Notes: generated by a model from the sequence alone, not told the origin. A stretch of DNA of 64,000 bases from Dipteris shenzhenensis (GCA_047967505.1 CM106539.1), one strand, 5' to 3'; positions 45,001 to 54,539 are shown, counted from the first letter of the stretch. Numbers and translations: made by a program.

Positions 45001-45080
45001 GGCAAAGGATGAATTGCAAGTCTGATCATTTGCTGGAAATATTGATGTCGGAGATAAGCCTGATTAACATGCAGTAATCT
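42027..45080 (-). pseudogene. LINE D ORF2, linker, reverse transcriptase and zf-RVT region
   Basis: After the linker (to about 44541) come FTDTELDNALSHLG, SPAWDGLTVEFYISFW and KHGIIKLVP. The palm follows in 44236-43127: GFVPRRQIHDNISN, then GFGPKIANAIYWLYSGS, SVRQGCPLSALFYAIATHPLL and the catalytic box as QAYANDSFF (YANDS where YADDS is expected). Then GLHVNFDKSKLLPL, HLGYPIGW and SPRMHGGLNVLN, and the final frame 42773-42027 with WRKNLRILW, QRLFLWRYM and the zinc motif C-x(2)-C-x(8)-H-x(4)-C. About five stops or shifts. Confidence 0.9.
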
Positions 45081-45827
45081 GTTGGAAAGAGCCGGCAAAT
45101 CATCCAGTGGCATACCAAATTGCAGATTTATCCATAATGGGGCATGATCTGACAAGCCCAATGAGAAATCTATGAGGAGATGAAGGCTAAAATCTGCATA
45201 TTGTCGTGGATAAAACAAATACCATCTGTCAAGCCTTGCCCAGTATGTAGTAAATGCATTATGATGAAAAGTATATCCAGGCATTGACCCTTGTAGAAGC
45301 AGCCATAAATCTTCAGCCTGCACAGAAAGAAGCATGTTATCCCATTTCTGTCTTTCCGATGATAGCATATGAGATCTTGAAGTGGTGCTATCTCTCGGTA
45401 GAGGGGAATTATTAAAATCTCCACAGATAAATGCATTGGATTTCCATGGATATTTGCTTAAAGAATCCCATAAAAAAGCCCTCATGGCAGAGGTCTAGGA
45501 GGCATAGACTGATGCAAACTCAAGAATGTCACCATTGACATTACATTGTATGACTATCCATCGGCCACTGCTGTCATTGAATGCTAACTGAGGCTTCAGC
45601 TCATGTCTAACCATTATGCATACACCTGAGTAGGTAGTGGTGCCAGCATAATATATATCATAGCCGCCAAAGTGATCATGATGACCAGCCTTAGAGTGTT
45701 GATTATGCTCTTGCAAACAAACAATATCTGGCTGCATTTTATATACATAATTCCAGAAAAGCCTCCACTTTGAGACATTGCAGAGGCTCTGTACATTGTA
45801 TGTAAAGCACTTAAGTGTCTGATGCAT
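45080..45827 (-). pseudogene. LINE D ORF2, APE-type endonuclease
   Basis: Opens with FTYNVQSLCNVSKW (start near 45827) and contains PDIVCLQEHNQH, YDIYYAGTTTYSGV, FASVYA followed by a stop at 45497. It then continues in another frame with AFICGDFNNSPL, YTFHHNAFTTYWARLDRWY and LGLSDHAPLWI. All four endonuclease motifs (N, QE, GDFN, SDH) are present despite the break. Confidence 0.9.
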
Positions 45828-45886
45828 GAAAGAGATATATACAGGAAAGTATAAGTATGAAACTATCAGAGAGGCAAAGCCTCTGC

Positions 45887-47060
45887 CTACATGGGTTGCA
45901 TGCCTTCATGATCCATGAAAGATATAGCATTCTCCCCTTCTTCAGAATCACATATGGGGATGCCCTTCTTCAAAACCCCCACCCAATTTTGAAGGACAGG
46001 AGCTGAAGTGGAAGCCTGTCGTGGTGAGGAAGAAGAAGCATCCCATTGACGAGATTGAAAGGGGCGTTGCTTCAATGCAACCACCTTCTTAGGCTATTGA
46101 AAACCATCCCGATCTGTCCCCACAGATTCCTTCATCTTCTCTTTTTCTTTTTCTTTTCCTTTTCCAGCAAGTGATTGCACGTGATTAATTTGTTTAGCAT
46201 TCTTTGCTCCATTTTGATTTGCTGCCTTAGCTTGCAAATTCTCATTCTTTTCCCGTGTCTGGGGCGGCAAAGCATTAGGAGGGGGTTGATGCAGAACCAT
46301 TGGGCATTCAGAGGCTAGATGCCCAAACTTGTGGCAGGTAAAGCAAGCGCCTGCAAACACACCCCATTTCAATTAAAAAAACGTTTTCCCCAATTGCACA
46401 CCCTCAACTTCCACTGCAATAGAAGGAGGGGTAGGTGTGTCAGTGTCCCAGAGGATGCAGAATCTGTTACGATTTCCCATGGGGCGTGGAGGACAAATGA
46501 CCTGTCCCAATGAAGTAGCCAGGCGAGGCAATTCTTCATGCATATAATCCGGGAAGTTAACAACCTCAACCCATACAGGACAATGATGTCATATAAGACT
46601 TTGGTAATCCTTGTTTGGGGACCAAGGCATGGCATGTACCATCTGCTTCCCGTAGAAGAGGGGAGAAAGCTCAAGTAGCCTCTACTTGCACAAGGGATCT
46701 GATAAGTGCACCTCATAAAAGCCTCTGGATGCAAAATAGACACCCTCTTCCAAGCATCCTCCAAGGATGGACTTGATCCATTGCGCAACATCTCTGGCTG
46801 CTGGGATTCTTCCTGGAAAGAAAATTATTACCGCGGTTTGAGATAGCTTCCTGAGAGGATTCACAAGGGAGGGCAATTTCAATTTGTATGTGACCTCTGG
46901 AACTGGTTTGCCCCATTCCTGTCGTGACTGCTGAAAGTCATCCTTAAGTGTATCAAACACATATTGAGCTTCCATAGTAAGCTCATCATCTTGTGATGCA
47001 GGCTGAGAAGGACGGCGCTTGGCATCTGCGGGTCTTTCTTTTCTAGCATATGTACAGACA
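45887..47060 (-). pseudogene. LINE D ORF1
   Basis: Starts inside the N-terminus (ARKERPADAKRRP), then AQYVFDTLKDDFQQSRQEW, the DUF4283-like core KLSQTAVIIFFPGRIPAARDV and GVYFASRGFYEVHLSD, a stop after DPLCK, MPWSPNKDYQSLI, CPVWVEVVNFPDY, a shift at 46372, and the knuckle ACFTCHKFGHLASEC with a Lys/Glu-rich tail. Same architecture as LINE C; about 390 residues undamaged. Confidence 0.85.
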
Positions 47061-47063
47061 CAT

Positions 47064-47100
47064 ACACACACACACACACACCCACACACACACACACACA
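47064..47100. repeat. (CA)n at the 5' edge of LINE D
   Basis: CA repeat with one CCC interruption. It matches the tract at the other end of LINE D. Confidence 0.95.
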
Positions 47101-47176
47101 TCGTGCTTGTGATAGTGACCTGTGACTGAGGATATGAGTGGGAAATATTGCTCTCTCTCCTAGCCCTCGTACTCCC

Positions 47177-47260
47177 TTGTCAGTATGAGTATCTATCTAG
47201 TATGTGTGTCTATGTACATTGTCAGTATGAGTATCTATCTAGTATGTGTGTCTATGTACA
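47177..47260. repeat. 42-bp tandem duplication
   Basis: Unit starting TTGTCAGTATGAGTATC occurs at 47177 and 47219 without visible difference. Confidence 0.9.
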
Positions 47261-47276
47261 TATACATGTACCTTTA

Positions 47277-47296
47277 CATGTGTGTGTGTGTGTGTG
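47277..47296. repeat. (TG)n at the left flank of the twin-primed LINE
   Basis: About ten TG units. A matching (GT)n follows the poly(A) at 48026-48044. Confidence 0.9.
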
Positions 47297-48025
47297 CCAG
47301 AGTGACCCCCATGGATAAGGTTCCTGTAAGACAACGCCATAGGAAAAGCTTTTGCTTGAGAGGCAATTTGCTCCTCCATAAATTGCGGAGATTCTTTCGC
47401 CACCAAGCAAGTGATTTTGCCATATGCCAAAGAGAATTAGCATGTAAGTGAATCCATGGTGACGGCTGGAGGAAAGAGTATGTCGTCCTAACCATTAGGT
47501 CAGAAAGAGTAACAGGACGAGAATTTGAGCCCACCGGGTGTAACTGCCAATCGTGTAATCTGCTTCTTGTCTTCGATGCATGGCCCCTTCTGAAACGGTG
47601 CCTCATTTGTTTTGGATGTGCTCCAACACTAAGACCTTCATATGCAAAATTTCCATGTTGCTTCGCCTTCGTTTCCCTAACTCTCCTTTTGGGAAACATT
47701 TTTGGCTTTTTGGCAGACTTCCTACAACCTTGGTCCATTACTCTTTATTTTTGTACTGGGTCAGATATTGGGCTTTTTGGACCATATGGCAGGATCACAA
47801 CATGAGATATTTTGGGAATCCGTTCTTGCAATCTTATGAATATTTCAGACTCTCCCTACGGCAATCTATCTATGATGCTTGCCATCAAGGAGATCTTCCT
47901 CAGTCATGCCTGGAAATAGTTTCTCTTTGCTTTTGATTTCCTGTTGAGGCTCTCTGTTTTTGAGACCCTCATGTAAATCTTGCTGGTAATATACCTCTCA
48001 TGGGTTTACCACCAAAAAAAAAAAA
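47297..48025 (+). mobile_element. 5'-inverted (twin-primed) LINE copy of the Y family
   Basis: 47297-47577 is in minus orientation and encodes RLHDWQLHP, LQPSPWIHLHANSLWHMAKSL, PLKQKLFLWRCLTGTLSMGVTLA. 47578-48025 is in plus orientation and resumes with APSETVPHLFWMCSN, PFGKHFWLFGRLP, YWVRYWAFWTIW, then the 3' UTR and A12. In LINE D these two pieces are consecutive with 13 residues between them. A 5' inversion with a small loss at the switch is the hallmark of twin priming. Both flanks are (TG)n. Confidence 0.9.
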
Positions 48026-48044
48026 GTGTGTGTGTGTGTGTGTG
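48026..48044. repeat. (GT)n between two plus-strand LINE 3' ends
   Basis: GT repeat following A12 (48014-48025) and preceding the next LINE fragment. Confidence 0.9.
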
Positions 48045-48454
48045 CGCTCGCGTGTGTGAATCTATGCCTCGCTTATTTTGTCATTGCCCGGATTCTTGTG
48101 ATTTATGCTTCAACAATGACTTACAGCTTGTTTCCCTACAGCTACTTTTGGCAAGCTATTCTGGATGTTTGGTGTTCATATTGTCAGGTAGGGATTTGAT
48201 CTTTCTTTCATTGGGTCCGTTTTTGGGCACTATGGACTCTATAGAAGGACCGTAATCCTATCTAAGTATCATTTCTTCCATGTTTCTCTATGGTAATCAT
48301 TCTTTGACTGCCTGCATGCATAGGATCTGGATTATCCTACTTTTTGTCCTATAATGAGATCTTTTGATGTTGTAACTGCTTGTCCCCTCTTTTTACGGGG
48401 ACAGTTTCATAGTTTCTTGTAATATAATACATGTGGATTTCATGCAAAAAAAAA
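48045..48454 (+). pseudogene. LINE 3' end fragment with poly(A)
   Basis: A decayed zf-RVT end (MPRLFCHCPDSCDL, then GPFLGTMDSI where related copies have YWALWTIW), a 3' UTR and A9 (48446-48454) followed by GTGTGC. Strongly 5'-truncated to about 0.4 kb. Confidence 0.75.
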
Positions 48455-48479
48455 GTGTGCATGTGATTGATTGATAAAT

Positions 48480-49310
48480 AGATAGAATGAAAGAAAGAAA
48501 GAAGGAAAGTTCTATTAACGTATGCTGAAGACAAAAATGATCTATGGGACCAAAAAGGTAACCATTACATAAAAAGTCCAGGTGGGAGTACATACATGGC
48601 ATCTCTGTAGGGGTACATGGAGCCCCTCCAAGATTATTACATGGCATTCCTAACTTTTGCTACGTGGTAGAGGCAAATTGAAGCAAAAAGGGAGAAAGAT
48701 TTCTATTACAAGAGTTTAGGCTTGAGGTCCCTAATAAGTGCTTTGCCATGTCTATAGACAGCCTTTAAGTTCCGTGGATTTTTATGGTTCAGAGTAAGGT
48801 CTCATGCTATCTGTATGTTCGTGTCTTTCAGTTTGTTAGTCTGTCTCATGATCTTTACTTTTGCTTCTTTGCCCCTGCAACAAAACTGAGTGTGTACTCC
48901 CTTCTGCTTGATATATCTTCATGGTTTCAATCATTGTAGGGTATCCTTCCTATGAAATTACTGACTTTCTTCGTCTCTCGTCTCAAACACTACTTCCGAA
49001 AGATTCCCTGATCCGTCTGCTAATCCCCCGATTCTAATAGAAAAGCATTATTGGCTGTCACCTGATTCTTTGTGATCTCTACTTAGATGTCATTTTTGTT
49101 AACTTTTGTGCCCACTTCTACTATCACTTCTGTTTTTATTGACCTCATCTCTGTTTTCACAGTAGAAACCAACTGTGAAGTAGGAGATGCATTGCATTCC
49201 AGTAGTGGTACATTGCCTTTCTCCTTCTCCATCTCCCAGATTCTACTTACCATAGGTTCAAGCACCTTCTCTTTAGCTACTGCTTCCTCTCCTCCTTTGT
49301 CCATCTTGTT
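48480..49310 (-). pseudogene. V1: ORF1-only LINE remnant with Z-type 3' end
   Basis: The minus strand holds an N-terminal acidic/Lys-rich frame (49304-49083), then the end of an L1-type ORF1 C-terminal domain (QTNKLKDTNIQI, AVYRHGKALIRDLKPK, about 48850-48695). A 3' UTR of about 180 bases follows, ending with a hairpin, TTAATAGAAC and TTTCCTTCTTTCTTTC. No ORF2 lies between ORF1 and the tail. The end resembles Z0 and Z1, suggesting mobilisation by the Z reverse transcriptase. Confidence 0.55.
48529..48543 (-). other. V1 3' hairpin
   Basis: On the minus strand AGATC-ATTTTT-GTCT: four base pairs with one bulged T, followed after ten bases by TTAATAGAAC. It corresponds to the Z-family terminal hairpin. 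Confidence 0.5.
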
Positions 49311-49390
49311 GATGTTCTACTCCATTTACGTAGCTGTAGTAGACAGATCTGTTCCTCCTGCATTTTGCAAGAATAAACCCCTTGAGTCCT

Positions 49391-49995
49391 GCTGGAGTTT
49401 GGTAGATTGCCTGGTGTAGTAGGTATTTGTAAAAGTTCAGGAGTGTTCAGTGCTTCCTGTGCATAGCTTCTTTCTCCTAGATCCTTGTTCGTGCTGCTGT
49501 TGTCCTCCTAGCCTCTTCTCTCTTGGACCCAATTTTCCTAACCCCATGACAGGGTGGGGCACCCTCCCAGTCCAGAGATTTACTCTTGTAGGGGGGGAGG
49601 ACGGAGTGCAGCTAAGTGGCAAGGGCTGGGCTGAGTGGAGGGAAGTGGGCTTGGCTTGGGCTGGAGTTTGGTAGATTGCCTGGTGTAGTACGTATTTGTA
49701 AAAGGAGGAGTATTCAGGGCTGCCAGTGCATAGCTTCTTTCTCAAAGATCCTTGTTCGTGCTGCTGTTGTCCTCCTAGCCTCTTCTCTCCTGGACCCCAA
49801 TTGTCCTAACCCCTTGACTGGGTGGGGCACCCTCCCAGTCCAGAGCTTCACTCTAGGAGGGAGGCAGGACGGAGTGAAGCTAAGCGGCGAGGGCTGGGCT
49901 GAGCGGAGGGAAGTGGGGCTGGGCTGAGCAGAGAGGAGCAGAGCTGAGCAGGGAGGAGAAGGCTGGGCTGAGCGGAGAGAAGCGGGCTTGGCTGA
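49391..49995. repeat. Tandem repeat of about 268 bp plus GCTGGGCTGAG minisatellite
   Basis: Two units start GCTGGAGTTTGGTAG at 49391 and 49660 and share the CTTGTTCGTGCTGCTGTTG block. After the second unit, GCTGGGCTGAGC(G/A)GAG motifs repeat irregularly to 49995. The array lies directly upstream (in the V1 sense) of V1 and just before exon 4. Confidence 0.85.
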
Positions 49996-50051
49996 GAGAG
50001 AATCTTGCCAGGGTAAAATATAAATTCTGATGGCTTTTGTGAATGGTGTAG

Positions 50052-50303
50052 ATGTTGTCTTTACGGTGGCTACTTCCAACTGCTTTGCTAAAGAAAGGCT
50101 TTTATAGAGAAGAGATAACTACATTTCTGAACAAGAGGGAGCCAAGAGAAGAGATGGTACCCTCTAGTTACAGCTGGAGTGGGAATCGAAAGCTTCCCAC
50201 GTATCAAGATCAATGTGTTTTCCCTGAAGAAACACTTGCGGCATTGCGGGTTGTGGCCATGAAAGAGAATAATCTGCAGGTTGTCATGTCTATGCTTCAA
50301 GAG
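50052..50303 (+). CDS. SET-domain methyltransferase gene, exon 4
   Basis: Acceptor GTGTAG (50051), donor GTAATT (50304), 84 codons, phase 0 on both sides. Encodes MLSLRWLLPTALLKKG, REEITTFLNKREP, SYSWSGNRKLPTYQ and FPEETLAALRVVAMKENNLQ ... MSMLQE. The 'FPE-x-x-LAALR-x-x-x-M' helix is typical of the Rubisco-substrate-binding-like domain that follows SET in LSMT-type enzymes. It continues the LLQEQ of exon 3 naturally and leads to the 'DVRAAVWEICG' of exon 5. The exon is intact despite lying between two introns of 30 and 13 kb. Confidence 0.8.
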
Positions 50304-50637
50304 GTAATTGTTTCTTGCCATTTGTGTGCCTTGTTTTATCTTCCAGAAAATGAAGACAGCTAGGATTTTCTTTTTAAACCCGGCATTTTTTTACTACCCA
50401 TAGGCGAACTGTACTTCAAATCTCTGGTGTTGGAATGGGGAGAAAAATCTTGACGCTGATTCTGATTTGTATTTCTAGTATAATTTATCATAATTTGACA
50501 ATCCTATTGTTAAATGTACTATTTTCTTTGAATTCCATGAATGTAGTCATGTGAAGCTCTGTAAACATGGGGCGTAGACTAAGAAAAAGATACATGAGTA
50601 GGTCAAGAAAGTGCACAAGAAGAAAGGGTAGCTATTG

Positions 50638-50832
50638 GCTAGAAGGAAACTGTCAACCAACGAAGCAACACGAGCTGGTCATTAGTTGAGGTGCTAGCTG
50701 CCAACTAGTAATTCATGGCTGTGGAGTAGCATATGGCTAGGAGGAGACTGTCAACCAACACAGCAACACGAGCTGGTCAATAGTTGAGGTGCTAGCAGCC
50801 AACTAGTAATTCATGGCTGTGGAGTAGCATAT
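50638..50832. repeat. 98-bp tandem duplication at the Z1 insertion edge
   Basis: Units with CTGTCAACCAAC at 50650 and 50748 and the shared block GAGGTGCTAGC...GTGGAGTAGCATATGG. Z1 starts immediately after the second unit. Confidence 0.9.
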
Positions 50833-52610
50833 GGTGGTCAACCTTGGGAAAACCAAGGTGATGATCTTCAACACTTCCATACCCGCTATGCACCGAGAGC
50901 AGTTCCTCTTTGCCGGCGACCCTGTTGAGATAGTTGACTCCTGCACATACTTGGGCGTTGTCTTCTCAGGCCCGATCTTCACGATGCGCCCGGCCATGCA
51001 GGCTAGGATCAGCTAGGGATACGCCGCTCTTGCCAGACTAGAGCGACAGTGCTACCACTCCCACTTCCAGGACCCGCTGACCAAGTCTCTCCTTTTTGAT
51101 TCTTTGGTCCGCCCAGCAGGCATGTATGGTAGCCCTTGGTGGGGAGTCGACCTTTCAGACACAGAGTGGGCTCGAGTTGAGCGCCTGCAGATATTGATGT
51201 TTGCTCGGATGATCCGTAGTAAACCATCGGTACCACACCAGATCATTCTAGCAGAGTTCGGCGCCTCACCCCTACAGCTTGATGCGGCTTTTCAGGCTAT
51301 CACCTACCTCCACAGAGTCAGGGATTTTGGCTCCTCCGCTGACGGTCGCCTCCGCCTACCTTGGTTAGCCCTATCCTCCTCTATGGCCTTATCCATTGAT
51401 GGGGACCAGCGATGCTGGTATAGTCGTCTTTCCAGTTGGTTCACCCGACTGGGCCTCGACTTAGACCGGTTGCCTCCTTTTCAGTACAGCCTCGACGCTC
51501 CACCATCTCCTCTCTCCCCCACTGACTAGGAGGTCAACCGGCTCATTCGGGCGGATCTGCTCCAGCTCCACACCTGGCGGACATGGTTTCTTCACTCCGA
51601 GCTTCCTGTGAAGCTCGACTTCTACCGCCGACACTGCCTCCAGATCTCACAGAAGGGTTTCATCACACCTCCGGGTTACACACAACTTCATCTACCACAT
51701 GCGCTCCGGATCTCCCTCGGTCAGTTTAGGGTCTCGTCACACCGACTACGGATCGAGAGTGGACGCGCAGAGGGTATCCCACGAGAGGACCGCCTTTGCC
51801 CACTTTGCGACTTACAGGAGATCGAGTCGGAGGAGCATTTTGCTTTCAGATGTCCTATCTATTATGCCATTCGAGGCCGATACCACTGCCTCTTCCGCAA
51901 CGGATTCGGCTCCCTCCCACACATGCTACAATTCCCGGATCAGCGGTGCCTAGCCGCTTTCTTACATGAGATGACCCGCCACCGAGATACTTCTCTCCGA
52001 GCACAGCGACACGAGCAGCACACACAGCGTGAGGACACCCAGCGGCCTATCACTGACTTCTTTCAGTCACAGGATACCTCTTTCAGTCTAGCCGACGACG
52101 CGGACGTGAGCGAGAGCCAGAGCCACGACAACTGCGTCAGCGGACAGACTCACACATCCAGGTCCATGACATCGCGTCTCTGCTCTCGGCCCGCCCCACT
52201 GGGGTTACCGTTGCTCTCATCCACAGGGCCACCCGTCGCCCCCGACGACCGAGCTCGACTAGGCCGCGTGACGTCAGAGGCCAATCATCTATCACAGGGT
52301 TTTTTCCGACTTCCCATTTGACGGCCCCTCTATGATTGGTCTCTGACGATCACCACCTGTACATGTATACTGTATCTCCCCCCTCTACCCCATTTTTTTG
52401 TGCCCCCCCCTTCTTCTTCTTTGTATCATCTGGAGGTAGACACATATTTTTTGTATTAGGACTAGACACATAGTCCTTCATAACCTCTTTTTTGTAGAAA
52501 CGGTTGGTTGGCCCGTTTTGAGACCACCATCGTTATGCTCATTGTATCAGTTATCTTTAGTCTCATAGACCTTCACGGTCTCCCGAAGACTTTAATAAAC
52601 TTTCTTTCTT

Positions 52611-52616
<6 letters not shown>
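50833..52616 (+). mobile_element. Z1: 5'-truncated LINE of the Z family with intact 3' end
   Basis: Starts at VNLGKTKVMIFN, downstream of the YADD box, so RT is mostly missing. The rest is well kept: a stop near 51014, an open frame 51104-51527, one stop, then 51608-52321. The zinc motif is CPLCDLQEIESEEHFAFRC (about 51792-51850), with a Ser/Asp-rich tail. It ends with the terminal hairpin (52567-52581), TTTAATAAAC and (TTTC)n. Least damaged Z C-terminus in the window and the reference for the family's 3' end. Confidence 0.9.
52567..52616 (+). other. Z1 3'-terminal hairpin and (TTTC)n tail
   Basis: AGACC-TTCAC-GGTCT (52567-52581), then CCCGAAGAC, TTTAATAAAC and TTTC repeats. The loop differs from Z0 (CATC) while both arms are conserved. 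Confidence 0.65.
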
Positions 52617-52668
<52 letters not shown>

Positions 52669-52730
52669 CACGCGCGCGCGTGCACACACACACACATGAA
52701 TGTGTGTGTGTGAGAGAGAGAGAGAGATAG
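52617..52730. repeat. Compound (TC)n / (CG)(CA)n / (TG)(AG)n microsatellite
   Basis: (TC)n from about 52617, CGCGCGCGTG, (CA)n, TGAATG, (TG)n and (AG)n. It separates the plus-strand Z1 tail from the minus-strand V2 tail. Confidence 0.95.
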
Positions 52731-52735
52731 AGATG

Positions 52736-53170
52736 TATTATCATCTAGAGGAGGCGTCACAGGCCTATGAGACGATAAATACCAACATCACTTATAGACT
52801 GAGAGTCTCTTGGTAGTGCATATAGCATCTACGAAAGATAATCGGCCTGCATTACATTAGTTTAAGACTGAGAATCTTTGGGTTTGGATTTGAAGTCTTT
52901 GATAAGTGGTTTTCCATCTCTATAAACAGCCCATTTTCCTTCTTTGCAAGCGTCCCTCACTTTGCTCAATTCTATGGCTTTCATCTTGAGCTGAGTTGAG
53001 GTGAGCTCCTCCTAAATCCATATCTTGGTGCCTCTCAGCTTATTGGTTTGCTTGAGAACCTTGCTTCTTGCCATCATATCAATGAGAACCGCTTTTGCTT
53101 GTGTCCCAACTTGGGCAGCACAAACTATGTCCTTTAAGTCCCACTCAATTTGAGGGGTTGCTTGTATAAT

Positions 53171-53245
<75 letters not shown>

Positions 53246-53741
53246 ACGCGTGCCCATGTGTGTGTGTGTAGAGAGAGAGTGCAGCAATCCAAACAGGTGA
53301 GGAGTTATGAAAAAAAACGAAATTCAGCTGAAGGAGGCTGAAAAACCAGTCCAAAATCTCATGTTTCTCTTTCTTCCACTCCTCTTGTATCTTTCCCCCC
53401 CCGCCCCCCCCGCCCCCTGCTTCTTCACTTCAGCAAGGACTTTGTCCACATGTGTCTTCTCACCCATTAATACCACATTTGTGGCTTCTAGACTGTCAGT
53501 TTTTCCAATTAGCACCAAACATATTTTCTTAAGGTGAACAAGAACTTCAGACATGGCCTTAGGAGGTGTCCCTACCAGGTAGGAGCTCATAGCATTTTCA
53601 ATGTCCTGCTTCCCCCCCTTGTCTTCCATGCAGCTTCCATGCAGCGCCATGTCATCAATGTTGTCAAGGTGGGCACGCAGTCCTGCACTTTCCTGTTTCT
53701 CCAAAAGACCCTGTTCTTGCAATTTTCCTTACATGACAGAT
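52736..53741 (-). pseudogene. V2: ORF1-only LINE remnant with Z-type 3' end
   Basis: The minus strand encodes ENAMSSYLVGTPPKAMSEVL and an alpha-helical stretch LVLIGKTDSLEATNVVLMGEK (53650-53440). It is then interrupted by a (GA)n(TG)n block (53171-53279) and continues with LKDIVCAAQVGTQAKAVLIDM, KLRGTKIWI, a stop, EELTSTQLKMKAIELSKV and GKWAVYRDGKPLI (about 53155-52905), the C-terminal domain of an L1-type ORF1. A 3' UTR of about 150 bases ends in hairpin AGGC...GCCT (52766-52752) and ATAATACATC. No ORF2 is present. Confidence 0.55.
53171..53279. repeat. (GA)n(TG)n compound microsatellite inside V2
   Basis: About 19 GA units, ATT, then about 17 TG units with a short CACGCGTGCCCA interruption and a final GA run. 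Confidence 0.95.
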
Positions 53742-54110
53742 TTCAGATTTGTTTGCTGGTATATTGCTGGTGACTTACAGTCCTTACATGTTATATGGAT
53801 GCGGTGGCAACCAAAGCAATCCTTCAGAGAGTCATCAGCAAGATTTCTTCCCTCCACCAGTCAGCCTGGTGGCAGCATCAACTAGTCCAATAGCCACAAT
53901 GCTAATCAGTGCCAACAGCAGCAGGTTACTGTTGACCTGCTGACAAGCAGCAACAGCATCAGGTCCCTTCAAATTCAAGTTTGTATCAGCAAGCAGCAGC
54001 AGCTGGTCCCTTCAGAATCGTAGCAGCAGCCGCCTCCTTCAGATTTATAGCACGAGCAACAGCAGTAGGTCAGCTGCAGGAGCTGACCTGAAGGTCTTCA
54101 AATCTTGAAA
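53742..54110. other. CAG-rich low-complexity stretch, no gene
   Basis: Frequent CAGCAGCAG/CAACAGC motifs between 53870 and 54100. No frame with a recognisable domain. Confidence 0.5.
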
Positions 54111-54116
54111 TTTGTA

Positions 54117-54335
54117 GAAGAAGAGGGGAAGGGGGGGAAAGGGGCAGGGAGGGGGGGGAAAGGCATGGACGGGGGAGGGGGGGGAGCTGGGCGGGGTCCT
54201 GTAGGGATGGGGATGGGCAGGGGTTGGAGAGGGATTGTGGCCAGCATGGGGGACTATTGAGTGTCGCATGGATGAAAGGGAGGGGGTGGGGGTATGCATG
54301 GGGTGGTGCATGGCTGGGCAGGGCTAGGGGGGATC
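54117..54335 (+). repeat. G-rich tract
   Basis: Many runs of four to eight G on the + strand (GGGGAAGGGGGGG and similar), with regular spacing from 54125 to 54190. Has G-quadruplex potential on the + strand. Confidence 0.8.
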
Positions 54336-54539
54336 GCGTTTGGCAGGGAGGGAAAGCTGGAGGGTTGTGCAACTAAGGAAGGAGGGCTAATAATCTCAAA
54401 AGGCCAGAAACTCTCAAGAGACTCAAGTAGGTAGGACATATCCAGGGGTTGTGGTAGTCCTCTGATGAGACACAAAGATGTCGTGTATCTAGAGCTGTCT
54501 CGCTGTCTCTCGCTGTGGCGGGGGGTGTGGTCTTCGGGA

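Larger units (their letters stand above)
41932..47063 (-). mobile_element. LINE D (Y family), nearly full length
   Basis: A minus-strand LINE of about 5.1 kb between two (CA)n tracts: ORF1 (about 47060-45887), endonuclease (45827-45080), RT (44600-42824), zf-RVT C-terminus (42773-42027), 3' UTR and A14. Most of ORF2 can be read with about seven breaks. The 5' UTR seen in LINE C is missing, so it is slightly 5'-truncated. Confidence 0.9.
20069..50051 (+). other. Giant intron 3 of the SET-domain gene (about 30 kb)
   Basis: Bounded by the donor after exon 3 and the acceptor GTGTAG before exon 4, with phase 0 on both sides. It is filled with LINE Z2, the minus-strand LINE train C-A-E-D, an intact Copia, two plus-strand LINE 3' ends, element V1 and tandem repeats. 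No other host exon is recognisable inside. Confidence 0.7.
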
